Shown piece by piece: positions 42,019 to 50,100 of a stretch of 64,000 nucleotides of DNA. The stretch comes from CAWCGU01 sp963795195. GTDB lineage: Bacteria > Actinomycetota > Thermoleophilia > Solirubrobacterales > 70-9. The position numbers were made by a program, and so were the translations under genes. The notes beneath the pieces are model-generated. The model was given only the letters and a program-made list of their open reading frames with translations. It was not told the origin of the DNA and did not search any database. Position 1 is the first letter of the stretch. The number at the start of each line of letters is the position of its first letter. The stretch is taken from the NCBI GenBank assembly GCA_963795195.1, contig CAWCGU010000006.1, positions 868,001-932,000 of the forward strand, written 5' to 3'.

Positions 42019-43140
42019 ATGAATCGCAGGGTTTTGACATCTCTAGCTGTCCTCGCCGTCGCTCTGACGGCGGGACTGGCCCCCGCCGCCTCGGCCAAGG
42101 GACTCTTCGGAGTCATCGTCCAAACGCCCCTGCACGAGGGTGACGTCGCACCGCTGGGAGAGGCCGACCCCAACTCGGTCCGCTCAATCCTCTTCTGGGA
42201 CAACGTGCAGGCGACCAAGGGGCCGTGCCTCGCCAACTCGAGCTTCAGTCCGGGCACCGGCCCCACCGCCAACAACTGCGACTGGTCGTCGATCGACCAA
42301 ACCGTGAGCGTGGCGGCTCAGGCGGGCGTCAAGAGCTTCCCGTTCCTGTTTGGCAGTCCCAAGTGGCTGTCGGCGGCGAAAAAGGCGACCCCCGCTCACC
42401 CGTACGTGCCTCCGGTCTATAACTCGGCCGACCGCGCCGCCTGGGGCAACTTCGTCGAGGCGGCCGTTGAGCGCTATGGCCGCGGCGGCGTCTTCTGGAG
42501 CGAATTCCCGGGCGTCGCCCGCCCGGTCACCGACTGGCAGATCTGGAACGAGCCGACCTCCCCCGCCTACTTCGCCCCGCGGCCGAACGTCGCCAAGTAC
42601 GCCTCGCTTGTGAAACTCTCGAACAGGGTCATAAACAGGGCAGACCCCAAAGCCAGGGTCGTGCTCGCCGGAGTCTTCGGCACACCGCGCAGCGCCGGGG
42701 GCGGCATCGACATGCCGACCTTCTTCGAACGGCTTTACAACATCCGCGGCGTGGCCCGCCACTTCGACGCCGCAGCGATCCACCCGTATTCGCCCGGCCT
42801 GCGCGGAGTTCGCCTGCAGGTCGAAACCGCGCGCAGGCTGATGCGCGAGGGGGGCGACGGGTCCGCGAAGCTTTGGATCAGCGAAGTCGGCTGGGCCTCG
42901 GACGGACCCAAGGGCCACACGTTGACCAGCACGCGGCGGGGTCAGGCCAGGCTGCTCACGGCGACCTTCAAGATGCTCAAGCAGAATCGCGCCCGCTGGC
43001 ACCTGGCCGGCGTCAACTGGTTCTCATGGCGCGACGTTCCCGAGAGTCTGTCGTCCTGCGCAGCCTGCCCGTGGGCGGGCCTGATCGAGCAGGACGACAC
43101 CCGGAAGCCGGCGTTCAACGCGTTCCAGAAGTTTTCGTAG
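42019..43140 (+). CDS. Secreted GH-A-clan-like glycoside hydrolase (paralogue)
   Basis: A 373-residue paralogue of the protein at 2268-3311. A signal peptide (LAVALTAGLAPAASA) is followed by GLFGVIVQTP. The presumed acid/base Glu is residue 178 in WQIWNEPTSPAYF and the presumed nucleophile Glu is residue 289 in WISEVGWASDG. The C-terminus keeps VNWFSWRD and a Cys-rich pair. An N-terminal insertion (GPCLANSSFSPGTGPTANNC) adds a possible disulfide absent from the other copy. It may trim or remodel the surface glycan made by the adjacent locus, which is inference from position. Confidence 0.65.
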   Translation: MNRRVLTSLAVLAVALTAGLAPAASAKGLFGVIVQTPLHEGDVAPLGEADPNSVRSILFWDNVQATKGPCLANSSFSPGTGPTANNCDWSSIDQTVSVAAQAGVKSFPFLFGSPKWLSAAKKATPAHPYVPPVYNSADRAAWGNFVEAAVERYGRGGVFWSEFPGVARPVTDWQIWNEPTSPAYFAPRPNVAKYASLVKLSNRVINRADPKARVVLAGVFGTPRSAGGGIDMPTFFERLYNIRGVARHFDAAAIHPYSPGLRGVRLQVETARRLMREGGDGSAKLWISEVGWASDGPKGHTLTSTRRGQARLLTATFKMLKQNRARWHLAGVNWFSWRDVPESLSSCAACPWAGLIEQDDTRKPAFNAFQKFS

Positions 43141-43215
43141 GGAGGGCGCGGCACCGGCGTGGGTTGGGCTGACGCCGGGGCGCGGGACCAAGGCGCCCCG
43201 GTGGACGAAATCCGG

Positions 43216-43279
43216 CCGAAACGGGTGAGAGTGCGATTTGGGTCGATATGCGACCCAAAGTGCACGCTCACCGAAACGG
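43216..43279. repeat. Long imperfect inverted repeat flanked by 9-bp direct repeats
   Basis: Bases 43224-43272 form an almost perfect hairpin: an inner 9-bp stem TTTGGGTCG/CGACCCAAA with loop ATATG, then GTGC/GCAC and GGTGAG/CTCACC, interrupted by few mismatches. The copy is flanked by the direct repeat CCGAAACGG (43216-43224 and 43271-43279). It lies between two convergent genes and may act as a bidirectional terminator. The flanking repeats also fit a REP- or MITE-like mobile intergenic element. Confidence 0.6.
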
Positions 43280-43281
43280 CT

Positions 43282-43554
43282 CTAGCCCCCCGCCATCGCC
43301 GGCAGGATCACGACCACGTCGCTGTCCTTGCTGGCGGTGTCGAGTCCGTCGAGCACCCGCACGTCCTCGTCGTTGAGGTAGACGTTGACGTAGCGGTTGA
43401 GCTCGCCGGTGTCCGAGAAAAGCTGCTTCTGCGTTCCCGGATGCGCGGCGACCAGGGCCTCGAGCACGGCGCCGACGGTCTCGCCGGCGACGTCGACCTC
43501 CGCCTGGCCGTTCGTTTCGGACCGCAGGACGGGTGGAACTTTGACAGTGGGCAT
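43282..43554 (-). CDS. cysO: Sulfur-carrier protein CysO (MoaD/ThiS fold)
   Basis: A 90-residue ubiquitin-like protein ending in the required Gly-Gly (VVVILPAMAGG). VPPVLRSETNGQAEVDVAGE, LNRYVNVYLNDEDVRVLDGL and the closing strand match Mycobacterium CysO. There the C-terminal Gly is adenylated and converted to a thiocarboxylate that feeds CysM. It is directly downstream of the MoeZ-like gene on the same strand, its expected activating enzyme. The partners CysM and Mec lie at 11.2-12.2 kb and 7.6-8.0 kb. Confidence 0.88.
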   Translation of the reverse strand: MPTVKVPPVLRSETNGQAEVDVAGETVGAVLEALVAAHPGTQKQLFSDTGELNRYVNVYLNDEDVRVLDGLDTASKDSDVVVILPAMAGG

Positions 43555-43589
43555 CGCGGGAACCCTAGTGAACCGCGGCAGTCGAACGG

Positions 43590-44768
43590 CTACGACGCGG
43601 AGGGGGAGGGCTCACGGGCGGGCATGTTGCAGAAGAGCTCGTAGTCGGGGAACTGGCCCATCGCCGACTCCTCGATCTCCGGAGCGTTCGGCCCGCAGAT
43701 CTGGCACTCGGGGTCGCGCTTGACCTTGAGCTCGGTGAAACGCGTCCCGAGCGAGTCATAGAGCAGCAGCCGTCCCGCCAGCGGTTCGCCGATGCCGGCG
43801 ACCAGCTTGACCACCTCGTTGGCCTGCAGCAGCCCCATCACGCCCGCCATCACGCCAAGCACACCGTTGGCACCGCAGCTTGGAGCCAGCTCGGGCGGCG
43901 GTGGGCTCGGGTACAGGCAGCGGTAGCACGGTCCCTCGTAGGGGATGAAGGTCGAAATCTGACCCTCGAAACCGAGAATCGAGGCGGAGACCACCGGCTT
44001 GCGCAGTCGCACCGAGGCGTCGTTCAGCAGGTAACGCGTCGGGAAGTTGTCGGCGCCGTCAACCAGGACGTCGTAGTCGCGGATGACCTCGAGGATGTTC
44101 GAGGAATCGAGCCGGATGCGGTGCTCGACGACCTTGACATCCGGGTTCAGAGCCTCGATCGCGACCTTCGCCGACTCGGTCTTGGGCACGCCGACTCGGT
44201 CGGTCGTGTGAATGACCTGGCGCTGCAGGTTCGACTCGTCGACCACGTCGTCGTCAACCAGGCCGATGGTGCCGACACCGGCCGCGGCCAGGTAGAGCGC
44301 GCTCGGCGAGCCGAGTCCGCCGGCGCCGAGCAGAAGCACCTTTGAATTCAGCAGCTTCAGCTGACCATCGACGCCGACCTCGGGAAGCAGGGTGTGGCGC
44401 GAGTAGCGCATGCGCTGGTCGGCGGTCATGCCGTGAACGGCGACGACCGGCAGCTCCGCCTCCGACCAGGCGACGATGCCGCCCTCGATCACCCCGACGT
44501 TGTCGTAGCCGAGCCCGCGCAGCGCAACCGCGGCGTTTGACGAGCGATTGTCGGTGCGGCAATAGATCAGCAGCCGTTCCGACGTGTCGGGGGCGATCTC
44601 GTCGATTCTCGCGAGCAACTCTCCCTGCGGCACGTGGGTCGCGCCCTCGAGATGGGCCTCGTCCCACTCGTGCTGCTCGCGAACGTCGATCAGCCGTGTG
44701 CCGGCGTCGATCTCCTCTCGCGCAGCCTCGAGGCCGATCAGCTCAACAGGACTGGTCGCTGCTTCCAT
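43590..44768 (-). CDS. Rhodanese-ThiF (MoeZ/MoeB-like) sulfurtransferase/adenylyltransferase
   Basis: A 392-residue enzyme with an N-terminal rhodanese domain (RLIDVREQHEWDEAHLEGA, active Cys 70 in LIYCRTDNRSS) and a C-terminal E1-like domain. The E1 part has GAGGLGSPSALYLAAAGVG, the ATP-site LVDDDVVDESNLQRQ, zinc Cys pairs CYRC and CQIC, and APSCGANGVLG with the likely catalytic Cys. It should adenylate the CysO C-terminus and pass sulfur from the rhodanese persulfide. In MoeZ/MOCS3 proteins the rhodanese domain is normally C-terminal, so the order here is reversed. cysO follows 35 nt downstream. Confidence 0.85.
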   Translation of the reverse strand: MEAATSPVELIGLEAAREEIDAGTRLIDVREQHEWDEAHLEGATHVPQGELLARIDEIAPDTSERLLIYCRTDNRSSNAAVALRGLGYDNVGVIEGGIVAWSEAELPVVAVHGMTADQRMRYSRHTLLPEVGVDGQLKLLNSKVLLLGAGGLGSPSALYLAAAGVGTIGLVDDDVVDESNLQRQVIHTTDRVGVPKTESAKVAIEALNPDVKVVEHRIRLDSSNILEVIRDYDVLVDGADNFPTRYLLNDASVRLRKPVVSASILGFEGQISTFIPYEGPCYRCLYPSPPPPELAPSCGANGVLGVMAGVMGLLQANEVVKLVAGIGEPLAGRLLLYDSLGTRFTELKVKRDPECQICGPNAPEIEESAMGQFPDYELFCNMPAREPSPSAS

Positions 44769-44827
44769 GAATACTCCGAATCTCGATCAGGATTAAGGGA
44801 TTACCTGTCGGAAAGTGTAGCTGATGG

Positions 44828-45685
44828 CTACAGCGAGGGTCGCATCTGGCGCAGGCGGCGGACGCGCTCCTCGATCGGCGGATGCGTCGAGAACCAGCGC
44901 GCGACGCCGCCGCCGCTGAACGGCTTGACGATGTAGAGCGGCTCGGCGGCCTGGTTGACCTGCATCGGGATCGCCTTCGCCCCCTCCTCCAGGCGCAGCA
45001 GCGCGCTGGCGAGGGACTCGGGGTTGCCGCAGATCTGGGCGCCGGTTGCGTCGGCCGAGAACTCGCGCTGGCGCGAGATCGCGAGCTGGATCAGCGTCGC
45101 CGCGATCGGGGCCAGGATCACCATCGCCAGGCTGCCGATCAGGCCGAGCGGCGACTCGTCGTCGCCGCCGAACCAGAGCAGCATGTAGCCGAGGTAGGTG
45201 ATCGCACCGCCGATCGCCGCGGCGACCGACTGGGTGAGGATGTCTCGACTCTGGATGTGAGCCAGCTCGTGGGCGATCACGCCGCGCAGTTCGTCTTCGG
45301 AGAGCAGCTTGGTGATCCCGCGGGTTACGGCTACCGCCGAGTTCTTCGGGTTGCGTCCGGTCGCGAAGGCGTTGGGCTGGTCCTGGGGGATCATGTAGAG
45401 GCGCGGCATCGGCAGGCCGGCGCGCGTCGTCAGTTCGCGCACCATCTGGTAGAGCCGCGGCGCCTCGGACTCCTCGAGCGGCTGAGCACCCGACATCTTC
45501 AGCGCGATCTTGTCCGAGAACCAGTAGGAGACGAAGTTGATCGCGAGTGCGATGCCGAGGAACAGCAGCGCCGTGCCCTGGCCGCCGATCGCGAACCCGA
45601 GTACGACCAGCAGGCCGGTCAGGGTCGCCATCAGGATGGTCGTCCGCAGGGCTGCGGTGAAGTTGGACTTACCCGTGGTTGTCAA
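44828..45685 (-). CDS. htpX: HtpX-family membrane zinc metalloprotease
   Basis: A 285-residue M48 protease. Two N-terminal helices are followed by GVIAHELAHIQSRD with the HExxH zinc site, and the third-ligand Glu lies in REFSADATGAQI. Further helices and FSTHPPIEERVRRLRQM complete the family pattern. It degrades misfolded membrane proteins in homologues. The only suitable in-frame start is TTG 45685. An ATG 8 bases further upstream is cut off by a stop two codons later (ATGAACTGA), so an indel there or a TTG start is required. It is upstream of the rhodanese-ThiF gene on the same strand. Confidence 0.9.
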   Translation of the reverse strand: MTTTGKSNFTAALRTTILMATLTGLLVVLGFAIGGQGTALLFLGIALAINFVSYWFSDKIALKMSGAQPLEESEAPRLYQMVRELTTRAGLPMPRLYMIPQDQPNAFATGRNPKNSAVAVTRGITKLLSEDELRGVIAHELAHIQSRDILTQSVAAAIGGAITYLGYMLLWFGGDDESPLGLIGSLAMVILAPIAATLIQLAISRQREFSADATGAQICGNPESLASALLRLEEGAKAIPMQVNQAAEPLYIVKPFSGGGVARWFSTHPPIEERVRRLRQMRPSL

Positions 45686-45836
45686 TTCAGTTCATAGCTC
45701 CTGTGTCAGGGTTGTGGACAAAAGTATGACCGAGCGGTGGGTAAATCCAGGGGGGGGTTGACCCTGATTCGGCATGGGGTCCAACCCCTATCTGTCCACC
45801 CTGGCGTGGGAGCCCGAAGCTGCCGATAGGAGGTCA

Positions 45837-46865
45837 ATGCCGATACTTCACATCGATATGCGCAGACGAACACTGCTCACCCAAGTCCTGCTCGCCAACC
45901 TGATCTTGGTCGTCGTCGCCACTGTCGCCGCGGCGATCGCGACGAATCCCGACTTCGACTTCGGTGAGGACAGCGCGGCCGGGATCGTGCTGGGCCTCGC
46001 GATCGCCCTCACCGTCGCGGTCAACGTCTTCATGCTCACCCGGCGCTTCGAGCCGCTGGAGCGCCTCGCCGACGAGATGGAGCGAGCTGACCTCTCCCTG
46101 CCGGGCGCCAACGTCACGGCCAGCTCCGATCGCTCCACACCCGAGGAGGTGCAGCGACTCGAGGGTGCCTTCCGGCGCATGCTCGACCGCCTCGACGCCG
46201 AACGCCGGCGCACTTCCAGCGCAGCGCTGGAGGCCCAGGAGCAGGAGCGCGCACGAGTCGCCCGTGACCTGCACGACGAGGTCAACCAGTCGCTGACGGG
46301 TCTGCTGCTTCGTCTCGAGGCGGTCCGCGGCAAGGCGCCGCCTGAACTTGCCGCTGATCTCTCCGAGACCAAAGCGCTGGCGAACCAGGCGATGGGCGAA
46401 CTGCTGGCGCTGGCGCGACAACTTCGGCCGACCGCGCTCGACGACCTCGGTCTGAAGGCGGCGCTCGCAAGCCACGTCGACGGCGTCGGCCGGCAGTCGG
46501 AGATCGGAACGAGCTTCGAGAGTGAGGGTGATTTCCACTCGCTGTCGCCGGACGTGCAGATCGTCGTCTACCGCGTCGGGCAAGAGGCGATCGCCAACGC
46601 CGTCCGCCATTCCGGCTCGAAGGCGATCCGGGTACGGCTGCGCCGTCACGGCCCCCGAGTCGAATTGACCGTCTCCGATGACGGTCGCGGCTTCTCGTTC
46701 GAACAGGCCTCCGGCGGCCTCGGCCTGGCTGGGATGAGGGAGCGAGCACTGCTCGTCGAGGGCGAACTGCAGATCGAGTCCCGGCCGGAGCTGGGGACCC
46801 GGGTTAGGCTGACGGTGACCTCCCCCGAACCCCCACTGCGAGTGGAGGCGGAGACGCAGCCATGA
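45837..46865 (+). CDS. NarL-family sensor histidine kinase
   Basis: A 342-residue kinase. ATG 45837 is chosen because AGGAGG (45828-45833) is just upstream. Two N-terminal membrane helices (TLLTQVLLANLILVVVATVA and a second near residue 55) lead to a HAMP-like segment. The HisKA_3 box has the phospho-His in ARVARDLHDEVNQSLTGLLL. The HATPase domain follows (NAVRHSGSKAIRV, SDDGRGFSFEQASGGLGLAG). It should phosphorylate the response regulator encoded immediately after it in an ATGA overlap. The short periplasmic region suggests a membrane or internal stimulus rather than a large ligand. Confidence 0.9.
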   Translation: MPILHIDMRRRTLLTQVLLANLILVVVATVAAAIATNPDFDFGEDSAAGIVLGLAIALTVAVNVFMLTRRFEPLERLADEMERADLSLPGANVTASSDRSTPEEVQRLEGAFRRMLDRLDAERRRTSSAALEAQEQERARVARDLHDEVNQSLTGLLLRLEAVRGKAPPELAADLSETKALANQAMGELLALARQLRPTALDDLGLKAALASHVDGVGRQSEIGTSFESEGDFHSLSPDVQIVVYRVGQEAIANAVRHSGSKAIRVRLRRHGPRVELTVSDDGRGFSFEQASGGLGLAGMRERALLVEGELQIESRPELGTRVRLTVTSPEPPLRVEAETQP

Positions 46866-47491
46866 GAGTCCTGATCGCAGACGACCACGGAATCGTGCGC
46901 TCGGGCGTGCGGCTGCTGCTCGAGCAGGAAGCGGGCATCGAGGTGATCGGCGAGGCCTCCGACGGCGTCGAGGCGCGCGAGATGGCGATCAAGGAGCGCC
47001 CCGACCTGGCGATCCTGGACGTCAAGATGCCGCGCCTGACCGGTCTGCAGGCGACCCGCGAGATTCGCGAGCAGGCGCCCGACGTCAACGTCTTGATCCT
47101 CTCGATGCACGACGACGAGCGCTACCTGTTCGAAGCGCTCAAGGCCGGCGCCTCCGGCTACGTGCTCAAGCACCAGGCCGACACCGAGCTGATTGAGGCC
47201 GTCCACGCCGTCGGCCGCGGTGAGCCGTTCCTCACGCCTGAGGCCCAGCGGGCGCTGATCAAGGACGTGCTGGGCCGCGGCTCAGAACGCACCGACGACC
47301 TCACCCCACGCGAGGAGGAGGTCGTCAAACTCGCCGCCGAAGCGCACACCAACAGAGAGATCGGCGAGCTGCTGCACCTCTCGGAGAAGACGGTGGAGAA
47401 CCACCGCTCCAACGCGATGAAGAAGCTCGGCATGCGCGACCGCACGGAGCTGGTTCGCTACGCGATCCGACGAGGCCTGATTGAGCCATAA
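46862..47491 (+). CDS. NarL/LuxR-family response regulator
   Basis: A 209-residue regulator. The receiver domain has RVLIADDHGIVRSGVRLLLE (acidic pocket), the phospho-acceptor Asp in LAILDVKMPRLTG, LSMHDDERYLFEAL and the conserved Lys in GYVLKHQAD. The C-terminal LuxR helix-turn-helix is LTPREEEVVKLAAEAHTNRE then LSEKTVENHRSNAMKKLGM. It overlaps the kinase gene by ATGA and so forms a two-component system. Regulated genes are unknown; the SUF locus begins 28 nt downstream. Confidence 0.93.
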   Translation: MRVLIADDHGIVRSGVRLLLEQEAGIEVIGEASDGVEAREMAIKERPDLAILDVKMPRLTGLQATREIREQAPDVNVLILSMHDDERYLFEALKAGASGYVLKHQADTELIEAVHAVGRGEPFLTPEAQRALIKDVLGRGSERTDDLTPREEEVVKLAAEAHTNREIGELLHLSEKTVENHRSNAMKKLGMRDRTELVRYAIRRGLIEP

Positions 47492-47510
47492 CCGACCACT
47501 TCGGTAGGAT
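47481..47510 (+). promoter_or_regulatory. Candidate promoter and Rrf2 operator of the SUF operon
   Basis: TTGAGC (47481-47486) and TAGGAT (47505-47510) are spaced by 18 nt, with the GTG start at 47520. Between them lies the inverted repeat ACCGA-N5-TCGGT (47491-47505), touching the -10 box, where a repressor would block RNA polymerase. Autoregulation by the Rrf2 protein is the simplest reading. Confidence 0.45.
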
Positions 47511-47519
47511 TTGGGGACC

Positions 47520-48008
47520 GTGCTGTTCTCAACCAAGTCCGAATACGGAGTCCGCCTGATGGTCGAGCTCGGCCGTCGCGCCGAGGACGGTCCTGTTGCG
47601 CTCGGGGCCATCGCCGAGGCGGAGACCCTGCCGCTCTCCTACCTCGAGCACCTCGTCGCCAAGCTGCGCGAGGCCGGGTTGGTCAGCTCCACCCGTGGAG
47701 CCCACGGCGGCTACCGGCTGTCCCGGCCCGCCGAGGAGATCACGATGCTCGAGGTCGTTGAAGCGCTCGAGGGGCCGATTGCGCCGATGGAGTGCTTCCA
47801 CGACGGTGCGCTGCGTGAGGGACGCGTGCTCTGTTCTCATGAGACCGACGGCGACCGCGCCTGCGCCACGAAACTGCTCTGGACCCGGGTTCACGGCGGC
47901 ATCACCAAGGCGCTGGCCGGATCGACGCTGGCGGAGCTGGCGCAGTTCGCCGGCAGCCAGTCCCAAAGTGACACTTCAGCTCAGCCCGTCGCCCCGACGG
48001 CGGTCTGA
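47520..48008 (+). CDS. Rrf2-family Fe-S-responsive regulator of the SUF genes
   Basis: A 162-residue protein read from GTG 47520 (MLFSTKSEYGVRLMVELGRR); an in-frame TTG at 47511 is less likely. The winged helix has TLPLSYLEHLVAKLREAGLV and STRGAHGGYRLSRPAEEITM. Three Cys in the C-terminal half (MECFHDG, RVLCSHE, RACATKL) match the cluster-ligand positions of IscR/SufR-like members. It probably senses cluster status with a bound Fe-S cluster and represses its own operon. sufC begins 22 nt downstream. Confidence 0.88.
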   Translation: MLFSTKSEYGVRLMVELGRRAEDGPVALGAIAEAETLPLSYLEHLVAKLREAGLVSSTRGAHGGYRLSRPAEEITMLEVVEALEGPIAPMECFHDGALREGRVLCSHETDGDRACATKLLWTRVHGGITKALAGSTLAELAQFAGSQSQSDTSAQPVAPTAV

Positions 48009-48030
48009 CCAACAACCAGAACGGAGACGC

Positions 48031-48795
48031 ATGCCCGACCTTTCGATTCGCAACCTGCACGTCAGCGCCGAGGACAAGCAGATCCTCAAGGGGCTCGACC
48101 TCGAGGTCGCCGCCGGCGAAATCCACGCCCTGATGGGACCGAACGGCTCCGGCAAGTCAACGCTCGCCAACGTGGTCATGGGCCACCCCGGACTCGAGAT
48201 CAGCGAGGGCGAGATCGAATTCGGCGGCCAGGACATCGCCGACTCCGATCCCGACGAGCGCTCACGCGCCGGCCTCTTCATGGCCTTCCAGTACCCGGTC
48301 GCGATTCCCGGCGTGACCGTCGCCAAGTACCTGCGGACGGTCATCAACGCCCACCGCGACGCACGCGGGGAGGATCCGATCTCGCTGAAGGACTTCCGCA
48401 AGGAGGCCGAGGCGGCGATGGAGCTCACCGACATCCCCCGCGAGTTCTCGAGCCGCTACCTCAACGACGGCTTCTCCGGCGGCGAGAAGAAGCGCATGGA
48501 GATACTGCAGCTCGCCTTGCTGCGCCCGAGGCTGGCGATCCTCGACGAGACCGACTCCGGACTCGACATCGACGCGCTGCAGGTCGTCGCCAAGGGAGTC
48601 AACACGTACGCGGGATCCGAGATGGGCGTGCTGATCATCACCCACTACCAGCGCATCCTCCACCTGGTCGAACCCGACTTCGTCCACGTCATGTACGACG
48701 GCCGGATCGTCAAGGAGGGCGGGCCGGAACTCGTCAGCGAGCTCGAGGAGCGCGGCTACGGCTGGATCAGGGAGGAGGTCGAAGCGGCCGCCTAG
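48031..48795 (+). CDS. sufC: Fe-S cluster assembly ATPase SufC
   Basis: A 254-residue ABC-type ATPase starting at ATG 48031 behind GGAGA. Walker A is HALMGPNGSGKSTLANVVMG. The SufC-typical signature is GFSGGEKKRMEILQLAL and Walker B is AILDETDSGLDIDALQVV. The helical segment GLFMAFQYPVAIPGVTVAKY also fits SufC. It forms the SufBCD scaffold with SufB and SufD, which are encoded 8 kb downstream (56242-58888) rather than next to it. The order rrf2-sufC-sufS is uninterrupted. Confidence 0.95.
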   Translation: MPDLSIRNLHVSAEDKQILKGLDLEVAAGEIHALMGPNGSGKSTLANVVMGHPGLEISEGEIEFGGQDIADSDPDERSRAGLFMAFQYPVAIPGVTVAKYLRTVINAHRDARGEDPISLKDFRKEAEAAMELTDIPREFSSRYLNDGFSGGEKKRMEILQLALLRPRLAILDETDSGLDIDALQVVAKGVNTYAGSEMGVLIITHYQRILHLVEPDFVHVMYDGRIVKEGGPELVSELEERGYGWIREEVEAAA

Positions 48796-48816
48796 GCCGC
48801 TTCGCGCGCCAGGGCC

Positions 48817-50068
48817 ATGGAAACAACAGCCACGGCGCCCCTCCCGATCGAGAAGATCCGGGCGGCCTTCCCCGCCCTGGACCGTGAGATCCACGGACAA
48901 CCCGTCGCCTACCTCGACAGCGGCGCCAGTTCACAGCGCGTGCTGGCCTCGATCGAGGCAGTCTCCCGGTACGAGCGCCGTCACCATTCCAACGTCCATC
49001 GCGGCGCCCACACGATGTCGGCCGAGGCGACCGCCGCCTACGAGGGCGCCCGCGCGACGATCGCCGACCACCTCGGCGCGGCCGACCGCCGCGAGATCAC
49101 CTTCGTGCGCAACGCGACCGAGGCGATCAACCTCGTCGCCCGCTCCTGGGGCCCGGCCAACGTCGCCGCCGGTGATCGCATCGTGCTCACCGAGATGGAG
49201 CACCACTCCAACATCGTCCCCTGGCAGCAGCTGGCCGAGACGGCCGGCGCCGAGATCGACTGGGTGCCGGTCGCCGGGCGATGGCAGGCTGGACATCGAC
49301 ACGCTGAGGAGCTGCTGGAGCGGCGAGCCCAAGCTCGTCGCCGTCACCCACGTCTCGAACGTGCTGGGAACCGAGAACCCGCTGGCCGAGATCTCCCGGC
49401 TGGCTCACCAAGCCGGCGCGATCGTCGTCGCCGACGGGGCCCAGGCCGCCCCGAAGCTGCCGGTGGACGTCGCGGCGCTCGGCGTTGACTTCTACGCCGT
49501 CACCGCCCACAAGCTCTATGGCCCAACAGGCGTCGGCACGCTCTGGGGCCGCCTCGACCTGCTGCGCGAAATGCCGCCCTTCCTCGGTGGCGGTTCGATG
49601 ATCCGCCAGGTCACCAAGACCGGAACGACCTTCGCCGATCCTCCCGCCCGGTTCGAGGCCGGCACGCCCGCGATCGCGCAGGCGATCGGGATGGCGGCCG
49701 CGATCCGCTGGCTCGACGGAATCGGAATGGACGCGGTGCTCGCGCACGAGCGCGAGATCACCGAGTACGCGCTGCAGCGTCTTCCTGAGGTTCCCGGTCT
49801 GCGCATCGTGGGCCCGCCGCGGGGAGCTGAGCGCATCGGCCCGGTTTCATTCGAGCTCGAGGGTGTTCACGCCCACGACGTCTCCGAGATCCTCGACCGC
49901 CACGGCGTCGCCATCCGCGCCGGCCACCACTGCGCCCAGCCGCTGATGGAGCGGCTCGGCGTATCCGCGACGGCACGCGCCAGCTTCGGCGTCTACACCA
50001 CGCCCGAGGAGATCGACCGCCTAATCGATGGTCTGATCGATGCCCGGCGCGTCTTCGAGTTGACCTGA
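48817..50068 (+). CDS. sufS: Cysteine desulfurase SufS, one frame break
   Basis: About 416 residues once a single extra base near 49275 is removed. Before the break: AYLDSGASSQRVLASIEAVS, HHSNVHRGAHTMSAEAT and EMEHHSNIVPWQQLAE. After it: VTHVSNVLGTENPLAEISRL, the PLP-lysine VTAHKLYGPTGVGTLWG and the catalytic Cys in RAGHHCAQPLMERLG. These are group II (SufS) features. The enzyme takes sulfur from cysteine and passes it to SufU, encoded at 54752. Both halves keep every active-site residue, so loss of function is unlikely. Confidence 0.9.
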
Positions 50069-50078
50069 GCCGGTCTCC

Positions 50079-50100
50079 CGCCCGACACTAGGGCCGGGCG
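50079..50100. terminator. Weak hairpin at the convergent ends of sufS and the fibre-like gene
   Basis: CGCCCG and CGGGCG form a 6-bp stem around a 10-nt loop that contains the stop codon of the opposing gene. There is no T-tract. Confidence 0.3.
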
